Shown: positions 40,460 through 52,354 of the stretch, one piece after another
Position numbering within the stretch: position 1 is the first letter of the stretch
Layout of the letters: every line of letters begins with the position of its first letter
From: Aquisphaera insulae
GTDB taxonomy: Bacteria > Planctomycetota > Planctomycetia > Isosphaerales > Isosphaeraceae
DNA: 64,000 nucleotides
Assembly: GCF_011064615.1 (NCBI RefSeq)
Contig: NZ_JAALJH010000024.1
Location: forward strand, 1-64,000
Direction: 5' to 3'
Position numbers and translations under genes: made by a program
Notes under the pieces: generated by a model
Database searches by the model: none
Seen by the model: only the letters and a program-made list of their open reading frames with translations
Told to the model about the DNA's origin: nothing

Positions 40460-42652
40460 TTATCGCGAAGGTTTGACATCGAGAAGCCCTGACTCGCGGA
40501 GCGAGCCCCGTACGATCCCGAACCGGAATTCCTGCCCGGATTCGAAGGGGGCCTCGAGCTCGAGATTCTCGAACGCCACGCCGCCGGGGATCTTCGCGGT
40601 GGAGGCCCAGTAGGTCTCTCGGGCGTTGACGCGAGCCACGAGGGCGGCCCTGGCCGGCGCGGACCAGTACTGGGTGGCGACGTCGCCGCGGTAGTGCCAG
40701 CCGCGGTGGACGTCGCGGTCGTACGTGGCGTGAGTGGGGTCGGCCTCGTCGGGTGCGGCGGCGACGATCGCACGGCCGTCCCGGAGGCTCAGTTCGTCGA
40801 GCGTCCATTCGCGATGAGCCGCGAACCCCGCGACAATCGGGCGGAAAGGGTGATAGATCGAGGCTGCGGTGACGAGGCGGTCCTTCAGCGAAAGGACGCG
40901 GAGCCTCGCGTAATTGCCCATCGTCGCGGTCAGGATGCACGACCGCATCGTCGCGGAACCCTCGGCGGCGAAGACCCGGAAGGCGACCTCGTGCGGCCGA
41001 TCCTCTCGGAAGGCGACTTCCACGATCGGGCGGGCGCCGTGATTGAAGGGTTCGACCCCGAAAAAGACCCGGAGGGAGCGATGCCCGTCCTCCTCGCCGA
41101 CGACGCCGCGGGCGGGCCGGCTCGGGTCGTGCGGGGAGGTCGCGTCTTGCAGCCGGTCGGCCGACCACATCGCCTTGCCCGGCATGCCGGGATCGAGGCG
41201 GCTGGGCTCCAGCTCGGACAGACCGCGGGCGGCTCCGACGATCGGCTCGATGGCGACGAAGTTCATCGGCGTCAATCGGGGCTGGCCCAGATAGGGCGTG
41301 TAGATTCGGATCAGCCCGCGAGGCCCTCGGTTGGGCCAGAGTCCGACGGCGATACCCCCCTTGATCCCCCAGGTCGGCTCGGCCGCGATGCCCGACGCCG
41401 GGCGGAGGAACGGGCCGTCCTCCTCGGGGGGAGAGAGTGCGGCCGACTCCAACCGGCCCAGGATCTCACGAGACGTCGCGATGCGGCCGTTCGCGAGGTC
41501 CACCGCGGCCTCGTCCAGCTTCGCTCTCAGCTCCGGCCGGGCCGCCTGGATGCCCCTCAGATGGTAAAGGCGAAGGGCCAGCCGGAGGTCCTCACCGCGC
41601 GGGGCGAAGGCTCGATCGATGCGCTCGCGGCGGAGGCGCTGGATCGTTTCCAGGTCGCGAAATCCGACCTCCGCGGACGGCTCGACCTGCGTCCCTTCAC
41701 CCCAGTCGTTCCAGGTCGCGACCTGGACGAACGGTGGCCTGCCGGCCAGTGCCTCCCCGAGGGTCGACGCGAGCATGCTCCCCCCCCGGTCGGGGAGCTC
41801 TCCGTAGCTGGCGTGGACCTTCGCCTCGGCGTAGATGTCCTTGAACCGCACGAAGGCCGCCGGCATCCGCACCGGCCAGGCCGCGGACTCCTCGCGGAAT
41901 CGATCGAAGGCCGCGATCCCCTCCTTCGGGACCGGCCAGTCGAAGCCTCCCTCCGCTCGCGGGCGGCGGCGGTGTTCGCTGAGATAGACCGGTGCGCCGA
42001 CCTCCGGCAAGACCTCCTGCCACTCCCGATCGCTGAGGCCGTCCCGGCCGAACGAGAGGAGCACCGGCCGGCCGTTCCATCGCAGATACTCCGGCGACCG
42101 GAACCAGTGCTCCCCCAGCCAGGCGAGCATCTCCCGGGCGTGCTTCACCCGGTCCCCCTGCGCCAGGCGGCCGGCCTCGACGAGCCGGGGGATGGTCTGG
42201 TCCTCGTAGCAGATCGCCAGCTTCAGCCCGATCCTCTCCGCCGCGGCCAGGATCGCCGCCGTGTTCCTGTGAATGATCGAATAATCATTCAAGTCGGACA
42301 GCCCGTACCAATCCACGACGATGCCGTCGATGCCGGCCAGCTTCATCAGGAGGAGATGGTATTCGATGACCGCCGGGTCGCCGGAATCATACGGTCCGAT
42401 GAGCGGGTGGAAGTGCGAGGCGATCTGCCGTCGCCCCGTCGCCGGATCCACCCTTTCCGGGTCGAAGGCATTCATCGTCCAGTGCCAGCCCCACACGGGT
42501 GACGCGGGCTTCGCCACGAACCAGGGCATGTAATGGGCAAGGATCAGGGTCTCCTTCACCTCCGCCTTCGCGGGATCCTCCGCGGCGATCGCCGGAGCAC
42601 CGATGCCGGCGAGCAGGACGACGATCACGGGCGATCGAGACATCCCGAACAT
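40460..42652 (-). CDS. Secreted GH99/GH71-like glycoside hydrolase
   Basis: 730-aa exported protein. Residues 1-23 are a signal peptide. The N-terminal barrel (30-360) resembles GH99/GH71-like enzymes: LILAHYMPWFVAK at its start, GIDGIVVDWYGLSDLNDY, LKLAICYEDQTI with a likely catalytic Glu, and VQVATWNDWGEGTQVEPS near the end. The C-terminal half is beta-rich (about 420-720) and may bind carbohydrate. GH99 enzymes cleave alpha-mannosides and GH71 alpha-1,3-glucans, so the substrate is not fixed. ATG at 42652 has AAGGAGGG upstream; a second ATG three codons on is possible. Confidence 0.8.
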   Translation of the reverse strand: MFGMSRSPVIVVLLAGIGAPAIAAEDPAKAEVKETLILAHYMPWFVAKPASPVWGWHWTMNAFDPERVDPATGRRQIASHFHPLIGPYDSGDPAVIEYHLLLMKLAGIDGIVVDWYGLSDLNDYSIIHRNTAAILAAAERIGLKLAICYEDQTIPRLVEAGRLAQGDRVKHAREMLAWLGEHWFRSPEYLRWNGRPVLLSFGRDGLSDREWQEVLPEVGAPVYLSEHRRRPRAEGGFDWPVPKEGIAAFDRFREESAAWPVRMPAAFVRFKDIYAEAKVHASYGELPDRGGSMLASTLGEALAGRPPFVQVATWNDWGEGTQVEPSAEVGFRDLETIQRLRRERIDRAFAPRGEDLRLALRLYHLRGIQAARPELRAKLDEAAVDLANGRIATSREILGRLESAALSPPEEDGPFLRPASGIAAEPTWGIKGGIAVGLWPNRGPRGLIRIYTPYLGQPRLTPMNFVAIEPIVGAARGLSELEPSRLDPGMPGKAMWSADRLQDATSPHDPSRPARGVVGEEDGHRSLRVFFGVEPFNHGARPIVEVAFREDRPHEVAFRVFAAEGSATMRSCILTATMGNYARLRVLSLKDRLVTAASIYHPFRPIVAGFAAHREWTLDELSLRDGRAIVAAAPDEADPTHATYDRDVHRGWHYRGDVATQYWSAPARAALVARVNARETYWASTAKIPGGVAFENLELEAPFESGQEFRFGIVRGSLRESGLLDVKPSR

Positions 42653-42696
42653 GATCCCTCCTTCGCACCTTCGACCCGGGAAACCCGTCGGCCAGG

Positions 42697-43782
42697 TCAG
42701 GTCTTCCGCCCCGGGCGGACCAGCCCGGCGGCGACGTCGATGTCGAGATCGGCGACCTGGCCGGCGGACAGCTTGGACAGGGCGATGCCGGCCATGGCGG
42801 CGTTGTCGGTGCAGAGTCCCAGCGGCGGGATGAACAGCTCGACATCCTCTTCCGACGCCAGGGCCGTCAGCCGATCGCGGAGGCGAGCGTTCGCCGCGAC
42901 GCCCCCGCCGACGCCCAGGCGCCTGAGGCCGGTCCTCGCCAGCACCTGGCGGGTCTTGGCGATCAGGACGTCCACGACGGCCTCCTGGAAGCTCGCGGCG
43001 AGGTCCGCCACCATCTCCGCGGACGGGACGACATGCCCGAGCTGCTCATTCGGTCCGCGGAGGGCGTAGAGGACGGCCGTCTTGAGCCCCGAGAAGCTGA
43101 AGATCGGGCGGTCGTCGTGCAGGAACGAGCGGGGGAAGGCGAACGCACGGGGGTTGCCGGCCCGCGCCGCCCGCTCGATCTCGGGGCCGCCGGGATAGCC
43201 CAGTCCGAGCAGGCTGGCGACCTTGTCGAAGGCCTCGCCGGCCGCGTCGTCGGTCGTGCCGCCGAGCAGCTCGCAGTCGAGCGGGCCGCGGCAATGATAC
43301 AGGCTCGTATGCCCGCCGGAGACGACCAGGCCGACGCACGGGTAGACCTCGCGTTCGGGGAAGGCGAGCTGGCAGGCATACAGATGGCCCTCCAGGTGGT
43401 CCACCGCCACGAGGGGGACATCGAGCGCCAGCGCCAGGGCCTTCGCCGCCGTGAGCCCGACGACGAGAGCACCGACCAGGCCCGGCCGCGTGGCGACGGC
43501 GATCATTCCCAGGTCCTGGTGCGCGATCCCGGCTCGGCGGATCGCCTCGTCGATCATCGGCAGCACCTGCTGGACGTGGGCCCGCGAGGCGATCTCCGGG
43601 ACGACGCCGCCGAATCTCCGGTGCAATCCCACCTGCGAGGAGACGACGCTGGAGAGGACGCGGGGCACCCCGTGGAGCGGGGGCCGCGGCCCCGCCAGGA
43701 CCGCCGCCCCCGTCTCGTCGCACGTCGTCTCGATGGCGAGGAAAACGAGCTCCTCGCCGCCTCTTGGACCTGCCGTACTCAC
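42697..43782 (-). CDS. tsaD: tRNA N6-adenosine threonylcarbamoyltransferase TsaD
   Basis: 361-aa universal enzyme that, with TsaB and TsaE, places threonylcarbamoyl on A37 of ANN-decoding tRNAs. Family motifs are AIETTCDETGAAVL, ASRAHVQQVLPMIDEA, TRPGLVGALVVGLTAAK, VDHLEGHLYACQL with its metal-binding His pair, VVSGGHTSLY and LGVGGGVAANARLR. The length is usual. It is encoded directly after the S41 protease gene with a four-base overlap (ATGA at 43779-43782), so the two are co-translated. This gene is a reliable single-copy marker for placing the genome. Confidence 0.95.
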   Translation of the reverse strand: MSTAGPRGGEELVFLAIETTCDETGAAVLAGPRPPLHGVPRVLSSVVSSQVGLHRRFGGVVPEIASRAHVQQVLPMIDEAIRRAGIAHQDLGMIAVATRPGLVGALVVGLTAAKALALALDVPLVAVDHLEGHLYACQLAFPEREVYPCVGLVVSGGHTSLYHCRGPLDCELLGGTTDDAAGEAFDKVASLLGLGYPGGPEIERAARAGNPRAFAFPRSFLHDDRPIFSFSGLKTAVLYALRGPNEQLGHVVPSAEMVADLAASFQEAVVDVLIAKTRQVLARTGLRRLGVGGGVAANARLRDRLTALASEEDVELFIPPLGLCTDNAAMAGIALSKLSAGQVADLDIDVAAGLVRPGRKT

Positions 43783-45224
43783 GCGGCCTTCGCCTGGGGC
43801 GCCGCGGCGATCTTCGCCTTAAGCACCTCGATCGCCTTGTCCAGGACCTTGTCCACGAACGGGCCGGCGTCCTCGCCCGGCTTGCGGATCCTGGTCGCCA
43901 CCGGCTTGTCCTTGTCGTCGGGCTTCTTCTCCTCGGCCTTCTTGTCGTCGGGCTTCTTTTCCTCGGGTTTCTTGTCCTTCGCGGCCTCCGGCGCCGGCTT
44001 GCGATGTCCCTTGGCGGAGGAATTCAGGTCGCGTTCGCGGCGGCCGATGAACCACTGCACATACTCGCTGGGGGTGAGCTTCACCTCCATGCCCGCGTCC
44101 GGAGAGACCCCCCACTTGTCGGTGGGCTTGGAGTCGCGGAAGCGGTGGATGTTGTTGCCGTTGGGCCGGTGGTAACTCGCCACGGTGAGCTTCAGGACGC
44201 TCGTGCCGTCCTCCAGCTCCAGGAGGTTCTGGACCGAGCCCTTGCCGTAAGACCGCTGGCCGACGATCGTGGCGCGTCCGTTGTCCTGGAGCGCGGCGGA
44301 GACGATCTCCGAGGCCGAGGCCGAGTTGGAATTGACCAGCACGACGATGGGCAGGTCCTCGAACGGGCTGTCCTTCTGGGCGAGGTACGACTTGGGGATG
44401 GTGTTCCGGCCCTCGGTGCTGACGATCTTCCCCTTCTCCAGGAAGAGGTCGGAGATCTCCACGGCGGCGCTGAGGAGCCCGCCCGGGTTGTCGCGGAGGT
44501 CCAGGATCAGCCCCGCGGCCCCCTTGTCCTTGATCTCGTCGAGGGCCTTTCGGAGCTCATCCGGCGTGTTCTGGACGAAGCTCGAAATCCTCACATAGGC
44601 GATCTTCTTGTCCTTGTCCAGGAGGTAGTCCCACGCGTCCCCCTCGGCCCGATGGTCGGCCAGGACGCTCGGGACCTCGATGATGGCCCGGGTGACGGCG
44701 ACGGTCTCCGCGGTCTCGGTCCCCTCGTGGAGGACCGTGAGCTTGACGTCGGTCCCGGGGCGGCCGGTGAGGACCTCGACGGCCTTGTCGGGCCCCATGC
44801 CCTCGGTCGAGGTGCCGTCGATCTCCATGATCTGGTCACCGGCGAGGATCCCCGCCTCGTAGGCCGGCGTGCCGACCATGGGGGCGATCACTCGCAGCCG
44901 GTTGGTCTCCGGGTCGATGCCCACCTGGATGCCGATACCCCCGAACTTCCCCTCGATCTGCCGGCGGAAGAGTCGGGATTCGCTGGTGTTGATGAACGAG
45001 GAATGCTGATCCAGGCTCTGGAGCATGCCCTCGATCGCGTTCTCCAGGAGCTCCCGGCGGGTGACCGGGCGGACGTAGTTGGCCTCGACCTTCTCCACGG
45101 CGTCGACGAACAGTCCGTAGAGCTCCAGCATCTCGTCCTTGGGCTTGGCCCCATGCGTGGCCTGCCAGCAGAACAGGCCGCTCGACACGATCAGGGCCAG
45201 GGCCAGTAAGTTCCGTCTCGACAT
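43779..45224 (-). CDS. S41-family C-terminal processing peptidase
   Basis: 481-aa exported serine protease. A signal/anchor covers residues 5-22. The N-terminal helical region is followed by a PDZ domain at about 95-180 (IGIQVGIDPETNRLRV, AYEAGILAGDQIMEIDGTS) and the S41 core at 190-395. Ser303 in SNSASASEIVSAAL and Lys328 in QRSYGKGSVQ form the catalytic dyad. After the core a Lys/Glu/Asp/Pro-rich repeat (KKPEEKKPDDKKAEEKKPDD at about 413-435) leads into a short amphipathic C-terminus; this tail is unusual and may tether the enzyme to the wall or to a partner. It overlaps tsaD by four bases. Confidence 0.92.
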   Translation of the reverse strand: MSRRNLLALALIVSSGLFCWQATHGAKPKDEMLELYGLFVDAVEKVEANYVRPVTRRELLENAIEGMLQSLDQHSSFINTSESRLFRRQIEGKFGGIGIQVGIDPETNRLRVIAPMVGTPAYEAGILAGDQIMEIDGTSTEGMGPDKAVEVLTGRPGTDVKLTVLHEGTETAETVAVTRAIIEVPSVLADHRAEGDAWDYLLDKDKKIAYVRISSFVQNTPDELRKALDEIKDKGAAGLILDLRDNPGGLLSAAVEISDLFLEKGKIVSTEGRNTIPKSYLAQKDSPFEDLPIVVLVNSNSASASEIVSAALQDNGRATIVGQRSYGKGSVQNLLELEDGTSVLKLTVASYHRPNGNNIHRFRDSKPTDKWGVSPDAGMEVKLTPSEYVQWFIGRRERDLNSSAKGHRKPAPEAAKDKKPEEKKPDDKKAEEKKPDDKDKPVATRIRKPGEDAGPFVDKVLDKAIEVLKAKIAAAPQAKAA

Positions 45225-45333
45225 CGGCTAGCTCTCCCTCTTCGTCCTCGTCGGCAAGATTCGTGCATCCGGTCGCAACACCCGAGTCTATTCGATGCCC
45301 CGCGGACGTGGCAAGCTGAGGCGACTCCGGCGA

Positions 45334-47493
<2,160 letters not shown>

Positions 47494-47649
47494 TCGCCGA
47501 CGACGCGGACGCCGCCCGGCTCGATGATTATGACCCGGCACGCCTCTCGTGTCATCGCACTTATCGCGCCGCCCCCGCTCGTCGTCGGATCGGCGACCAT
47601 CCACGCCCGAGATCCCGATGACCGCTGGCCTGGCCGGCGCGGATGCCGT

Positions 47650-50600
47650 TCATCGGGCGAAGACGTCGCGGGGAAATTCCGCGGGGCCGGCCTGACTCGT
47701 CGGGCTGCTCGCGATCCAGGAATCCAGCTCGGCCCAGAGTGCCAGCCAGGCCGCGCGTTCGGCGGCCGGTAACTGGGCCAATGCGATCGGGGAGCGGACC
47801 GGGGCGAGCTCCGGCGCGATCCTCCAGGATCTCACCTCCTCCACGAGATCGGCCGCGAGCGGGCGGCCATCCCGAAACGACGGCCGCCGGGCCTTCACCT
47901 CGGACCGAAACCAGGCGAGGGCATCCCGCCGCAGCCGGAGTTTCTCTTCCCACGAGGGTTCCATCCCGCGGTGGTAGCCGCCGCATGAGGCCTGGACCGC
48001 GGAGCAGGCCGCCAGGTATCCGTCGCCCCCGGATGGCTCGCCGCGGATCGCTCCCGCGAAGAGTCGGGCGGCGGTGGAGAAATGGCTCATGAGATGAAAT
48101 ATGCGAGCCATGACCAGGGCTTCGGCCTCGTCCCTGGGGTGTTCGGTGCCCGCCTCGACGGCCGCCAGCCGCCCTCCCAGCGCGATCGCGGCCTCCGCCA
48201 GGGCGATCCAGCGGGCGGACGGCAGGGGCCACACGTCGCGCATCGTACCGAGGCGGTGGCCCTCTCGCAGCGACCTGACGGCGAGGTCGAACTCCGAGCG
48301 CGCCATCCGCGCGAGCCCCAGGCCGCAATGGGCTTCGGCGGCTCCGGGCTCCAGGCCGACGCCCTTGCCGTAGGCTTCGACGGCCCCGTCCTCGTCCCCC
48401 AGGGCGAGGAGCCCGTTGCCCAGCGCAACCTGGGCGTAGGACTCCTGCCGCTCGAGGCGAGCCGCCTCCCTGGCCGCCTCGACCGAGCCGGCCGGGTCCC
48501 CCAGCGCGAGCAGCGCCTCCGCGAGGTTGCTCCTGTAGGTCGCCGACCCGGGGTCGCGCCGGAGAAGCACGCGAAAGGCCGCTGCCGCTCCATCCAGATC
48601 GCCGAGCTGGGAGAGGGCCACCGCTTGGTTGGAGAGGTACTCCGGATTCAGGGGATCGAGCCGAACCGCCTCGTCATACTCGCGGGCCGCCCGAGCGAAG
48701 TCCCTCGTCTGATAGAGGCTCCCGCCGAGCAGCGTGTGGGCCTGCGCGTAATCAGGCCGTATGCGCACCGCCGCCTCAAATGCCGGGATTGCATCCCGGT
48801 ACTTGCCCATCAGGAACCTGACGCTTCCCAGTTGGAAGTAGGCCGCGAAGGCGCGTGGATCGAGTTGAATCGCCCGTTCCTGGGCCGCGGCCGCCCCCGG
48901 CAGGTCTTCCGCGCCCCGCAGGACATATCCGAGATTGAAATAATAGCTCGCGGTATTGGGACGAATCTCGATAGCCCGCCGGATGGCGGCGAGAGCACCC
49001 TGGTGATCACCGAGGTCGCTCAGCGTGCCGCTGAGGTCGGAGAGGGCCTCAGAATAGTCGGGATCCAGCTCCACCGCGCGCCGCAGCTCGGCGGCAGCCT
49101 CGCCAGCCAGGCCGAGCGCCTTCAGTGCGGTGCTGAGCCTCCCGTGGGCGGCAGCAAGCCGCTCATCCAGCCGGATCGCCTCCCGGGCGGCGTCGGCCGC
49201 GGCCTTCCACTGGGCCAGTTCCCCGAGGACCTCCGCGAGGCTGATATACCCGGCGGGATTCTCCGGACTTGCGGCGGCAGCAGCCCGGAAGTAGGTCGAC
49301 GCTTGCTTGAGATCGGGGGGCGTCCCGAATCGGTGGGCCGTCCCGAGGTCGTGATTGAACCAGAAGTCGCGCGGATACTGATTGCGGGCCCTACCCAGGA
49401 AGTCCCTCGCCGCGTCGAACTCCCTGTCCTCGATCAGCGCGGCTCCCACGTATTCCAGGAACGGTTTGGGGGTCCTGGTCACGTCGAGCCGCTTCGCGAG
49501 AGCCGCGAGCTCTGCATTCCGTTCCGACGGCGGGAGATGGCGGAGGCGGAGGCGGTCCGGGTTCTCGTCGATCGACGAGGCGAACGCGTCGAGCCGGGCG
49601 TGGACCGGCTCCTCGGCCTTCATAGCCCAGTCGTCGACCGCCGCGACGACGGCCTCGGCGACCCCGAGGTCGCGGATCCGCTCGCTCGCCGCGGCGGCGT
49701 CGGGGCCGAGGGGATCGATCCCGGCCCGGGAGAGGGCCTGCCGGTAGGCTTCTACCTTCCGGTCGCGGTCGAATCGCCCTTCCACGACGGCGGCACCGGC
49801 GATCCGAGCCGCTTCCAGCTCGCGGACGAGTGCATCGCTCGCCTTCAACCTGTCCCGGAGACCAACGGCCGCCGCCCATTCCGCGGCCGGCCGGCCCGCC
49901 TCCTCGAGGCTTTCGACGGCGCGCTCCGCGGCCTCCAGGGCCTCGCGGAAGTCCTCGGGACTGGAGCTGAACCTGGCCCGCTCCCCGAGGCGCATCGCCG
50001 TGGCGGCGTCGGCCCTCGCCTGGCCCGTCAGTCGGACCTCCTGGGACTTGCCGGCCCACCAGGCGATCCCTCCGACCAGGGCGAGCGCCGCCACCGCGGA
50101 GGCCGCGGCGGTCACGGAGACGGCCAGGCGATGCCGCCGGCCCCAGCGGCGGATCCGCGCCGCGATCGGCTCGCGAAAGGCCGAGACCGGCTCGTCGGCC
50201 AGCCACCGATCGAGGTCTTCGCCGAGGGCCCGTGCGGTCGGGTATCGGTCCTGAGGCCGGAACGCCATCGCCCTCAGGACCACCGCCTCCAGGGGGGCCG
50301 GCAATCGCGGCTGGAGCCGGCGGGGGGGAGTGAAATCCCCCGCTTTCACCCGGGCCAGCACCTCCTCGCGGCTCGCGCCTGAGAAGGGCGGCGAGCCGGT
50401 CAGGACGAAGTAAAGCGTGGCGCCCAGCCCGTAGATGTCGCTCGCCGGGCCGATCTCCTCGAGCCGCCCTTCCGCCTGTTCCGGGCTCATGTACAGGGGC
50501 GTGCCGATCTCCCGCCCGGCGATCGTCTCGCCGCCGAGTCCCGCCGAAGGGGGGGCGGCCTGCTGCGCTTCGCCCTCGCCGCCGCCCCGGACCTTCGCGA

Positions 50601-51453
50601 GCCCCCAGTCGACGACCAGGGTCTCGCCGAACGGCCCGAGCATGATGTTGTGAGGCTTGATGTCGCGGTGGATCACGCCCCGGCTGTGGGCGTAGGCAAT
50701 CGTCTCGCAGACCGACACGAAACGGGCGAGGAGCTTCCGCAGCCGGCCGGCCCGGCCCGCCGCCTCGGGGTCCTCCCACTCGACCGCCTCGCGGCCCGAT
50801 ACGGCCTCCTGGAGGGTCTGGCCCTCGATGAACCTCATGGCGTAATAGGGCCGGCCGTCGGGATGCTCCCCCAGGCTGTAGATCGGCACGACGCCGGGGT
50901 GCTCGAGGATCCCCGTGATCTCCGCCTCGAGCGTGAACCGGGCCCGCAGCGAGGGATCCGCGTCCCAGGCGGGGTGAATCTCCTTGAGCGCCACCACGCG
51001 GCCGAGCTCGGAGTCCCTCGCCCGGAAGATGCGACCCAGGCCCCCTACGGCATGGGGGTCCCGATTCAGGGGCGTGTACCGCGCCGCGACCCGGAGCCGG
51101 GACACAGGAGCCGAGGGCCCGCCCGCCCCGCCCACGACCACGGGCTCGGTCTCCTCGCCGGCGGCCGGCAGGAGGTGCTCGATGATCCCCGACAGGGCCG
51201 GGAACCGCCCCGCCAGCTCGGAAGGCGTCACCACCTCCCCGACGTTCCGGCGATACTCCACCTCGATGAGGAGCAGGTCCCTCAGCAGCGCCGTCCGTTC
51301 CGGCTGGGGGATCGACATGAGGTAGAGGGTCGCCAGGTGCTCCTCGACCGACAGACGGCCGCCGCTCCGCCAACGCCCGTCGAATCGGTCGCACCGCTCG
51401 TCGTTGCGGCGCGCGGCGGAGTCTGATAGCTCATCCTCGGATGGATACTCCAT
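47650..51453 (-). CDS. Membrane Ser/Thr protein kinase with TPR repeats
   Basis: 1267-aa protein kinase. The kinase domain covers about 125-420: Lys157 in VVALKEIH, the catalytic loop HRDIKPHN at 262-269, and VDWGLAK (Asp282) in place of DFG, the form common in planctomycete kinases. The Gly-rich loop reads GGLGRIFRARD. One transmembrane helix follows at about 440-465, then a helical region and about ten TPR units between 660 and 1110 (for example AYFQLGSVRFLMGKYRDAI, YAQAHTLLGGSLYQTRDFA). The N-terminal 100 residues match the extension seen in sigma-factor-coupled kinases. It overlaps the ECF sigma gene by 23 bases, so it probably relays an outside signal to that factor. Confidence 0.92.
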   Translation of the reverse strand: MEYPSEDELSDSAARRNDERCDRFDGRWRSGGRLSVEEHLATLYLMSIPQPERTALLRDLLLIEVEYRRNVGEVVTPSELAGRFPALSGIIEHLLPAAGEETEPVVVGGAGGPSAPVSRLRVAARYTPLNRDPHAVGGLGRIFRARDSELGRVVALKEIHPAWDADPSLRARFTLEAEITGILEHPGVVPIYSLGEHPDGRPYYAMRFIEGQTLQEAVSGREAVEWEDPEAAGRAGRLRKLLARFVSVCETIAYAHSRGVIHRDIKPHNIMLGPFGETLVVDWGLAKVRGGGEGEAQQAAPPSAGLGGETIAGREIGTPLYMSPEQAEGRLEEIGPASDIYGLGATLYFVLTGSPPFSGASREEVLARVKAGDFTPPRRLQPRLPAPLEAVVLRAMAFRPQDRYPTARALGEDLDRWLADEPVSAFREPIAARIRRWGRRHRLAVSVTAAASAVAALALVGGIAWWAGKSQEVRLTGQARADAATAMRLGERARFSSSPEDFREALEAAERAVESLEEAGRPAAEWAAAVGLRDRLKASDALVRELEAARIAGAAVVEGRFDRDRKVEAYRQALSRAGIDPLGPDAAAASERIRDLGVAEAVVAAVDDWAMKAEEPVHARLDAFASSIDENPDRLRLRHLPPSERNAELAALAKRLDVTRTPKPFLEYVGAALIEDREFDAARDFLGRARNQYPRDFWFNHDLGTAHRFGTPPDLKQASTYFRAAAAASPENPAGYISLAEVLGELAQWKAAADAAREAIRLDERLAAAHGRLSTALKALGLAGEAAAELRRAVELDPDYSEALSDLSGTLSDLGDHQGALAAIRRAIEIRPNTASYYFNLGYVLRGAEDLPGAAAAQERAIQLDPRAFAAYFQLGSVRFLMGKYRDAIPAFEAAVRIRPDYAQAHTLLGGSLYQTRDFARAAREYDEAVRLDPLNPEYLSNQAVALSQLGDLDGAAAAFRVLLRRDPGSATYRSNLAEALLALGDPAGSVEAAREAARLERQESYAQVALGNGLLALGDEDGAVEAYGKGVGLEPGAAEAHCGLGLARMARSEFDLAVRSLREGHRLGTMRDVWPLPSARWIALAEAAIALGGRLAAVEAGTEHPRDEAEALVMARIFHLMSHFSTAARLFAGAIRGEPSGGDGYLAACSAVQASCGGYHRGMEPSWEEKLRLRRDALAWFRSEVKARRPSFRDGRPLAADLVEEVRSWRIAPELAPVRSPIALAQLPAAERAAWLALWAELDSWIASSPTSQAGPAEFPRDVFAR

Positions 51454-52069
51454 CGTCGTCCTCCTCGTGGCGCCAGATCTTGCGGATCAGGCGCAGCTTC
51501 CGGTCCACCGTGGCGCGGCTCATCCCGATCACCTGGGCGATCTCCCCGACCCCGTATCCGTCCAGCCTGAGCCGGGCCACCCTTTTCAGCAGGTCGTCGC
51601 CCAGCGCTTCGAAGCAGGCATCGAGCTCGTCTGCGAGCATTGCGGCGACATCCGGCGACGGCCCGGCGGCGGCTGGCTCTGCCTCGGCCTCGTCGGGCCC
51701 GATCGCGGACAGGTTGATCACCCCCCCGCCGCGCCGCTGCGCCCGCTCCTTCCGGAGGTGATTGAGGCTCTTCCAGTGCAGCTTCTTCAGCAGCAGTAGC
51801 CAGAGGCCGAAGCCGTCGTCGGGGGCGGACGTCGAGCCGCTTTCGATCAGACCGAGGACGCTGCGGAACGTGCTGGCCGCCAGGTCCTCCGGATCGGCGG
51901 AACGCCGCACGGAGGGGTACGCGGCGCGGGCCCGCTCGACGAGTCGTTCGTAATACCGGGCCCAGATCGCGGTGGCCGCCCCCTCGCGATCGCCCAGTCG
52001 CCCCCGGAGGGTGGCGATGTGAGCGGCCGTCGAGAGGATGGAACTCGCGGTGTCGGTAGGGGAATCCAT
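51431..52069 (-). CDS. ECF-type RNA polymerase sigma factor
   Basis: 212-aa sigma factor of the planctomycete ECF type. Region 2 is at about 40-110 (RARAAYPSVRRSADPEDLAASTFRSVLGLI), then KLHWKSLNHLRKERAQRRGG, and region 4 at 145-205 with the helix-turn-helix VGEIAQVIGMSRATVDRKLRLI. No anti-sigma gene is nearby; instead the kinase gene overlaps its end by 23 bases. In planctomycetes such pairs are thought to be switched by phosphorylation. ATG at 52069 is chosen over an upstream start at 52156 that would add Arg/Ser-rich residues. Confidence 0.9.
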   Translation of the reverse strand: MDSPTDTASSILSTAAHIATLRGRLGDREGAATAIWARYYERLVERARAAYPSVRRSADPEDLAASTFRSVLGLIESGSTSAPDDGFGLWLLLLKKLHWKSLNHLRKERAQRRGGGVINLSAIGPDEAEAEPAAAGPSPDVAAMLADELDACFEALGDDLLKRVARLRLDGYGVGEIAQVIGMSRATVDRKLRLIRKIWRHEEDDDGVSIRG

Positions 52070-52224
52070 GGAAGACCGGCCTCGAATGCGATTCGAATTC
52101 CCCGGCCTCGACGAGGCGTCAGGCCGGAAATCGGATCTCCGGCGGCACAGAGACACTCACGCGCCCACGCCCGGCGGCCTCGATTGTCGTCGCGCCGGAA
52201 CATGGATTCCAGGTGTCTTCGTGG

Positions 52225-52330
52225 CGAGCCAGTTTTGGAAAGCCAAAAACTAAAATTGGAATCTATGGTTTTCGTGTTGCTATTATGGAAAATACGAATT
52301 AGGATGCGCCCAAATACATGAAGTGCTTCC
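52225..52330 (+). promoter_or_regulatory. AT-rich control region upstream of the DUF1559 gene
   Basis: A sharply AT-rich patch (for instance TTTTGGAAAGCCAAAAACTA and TTGCTATTATGGAAAATACG) stands out between the sigma factor start and the DUF1559 gene. TTGGAA at 52256-52261 and TATTAT at 52281-52286 resemble -35 and -10 boxes, with a 19-base gap that is a little long. It probably contains the promoter of the DUF1559 gene and perhaps that of the sigma/kinase pair in the other direction. Confidence 0.4.
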
Positions 52331-52354
52331 GGACAGAGCCATGAGGAGCGGCCG

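Noticed and set aside
42697-45224. The S41 protease and tsaD as a functional pair
   Set aside because: They overlap by four bases, but no known pathway joins them; co-transcription alone does not support a shared role.
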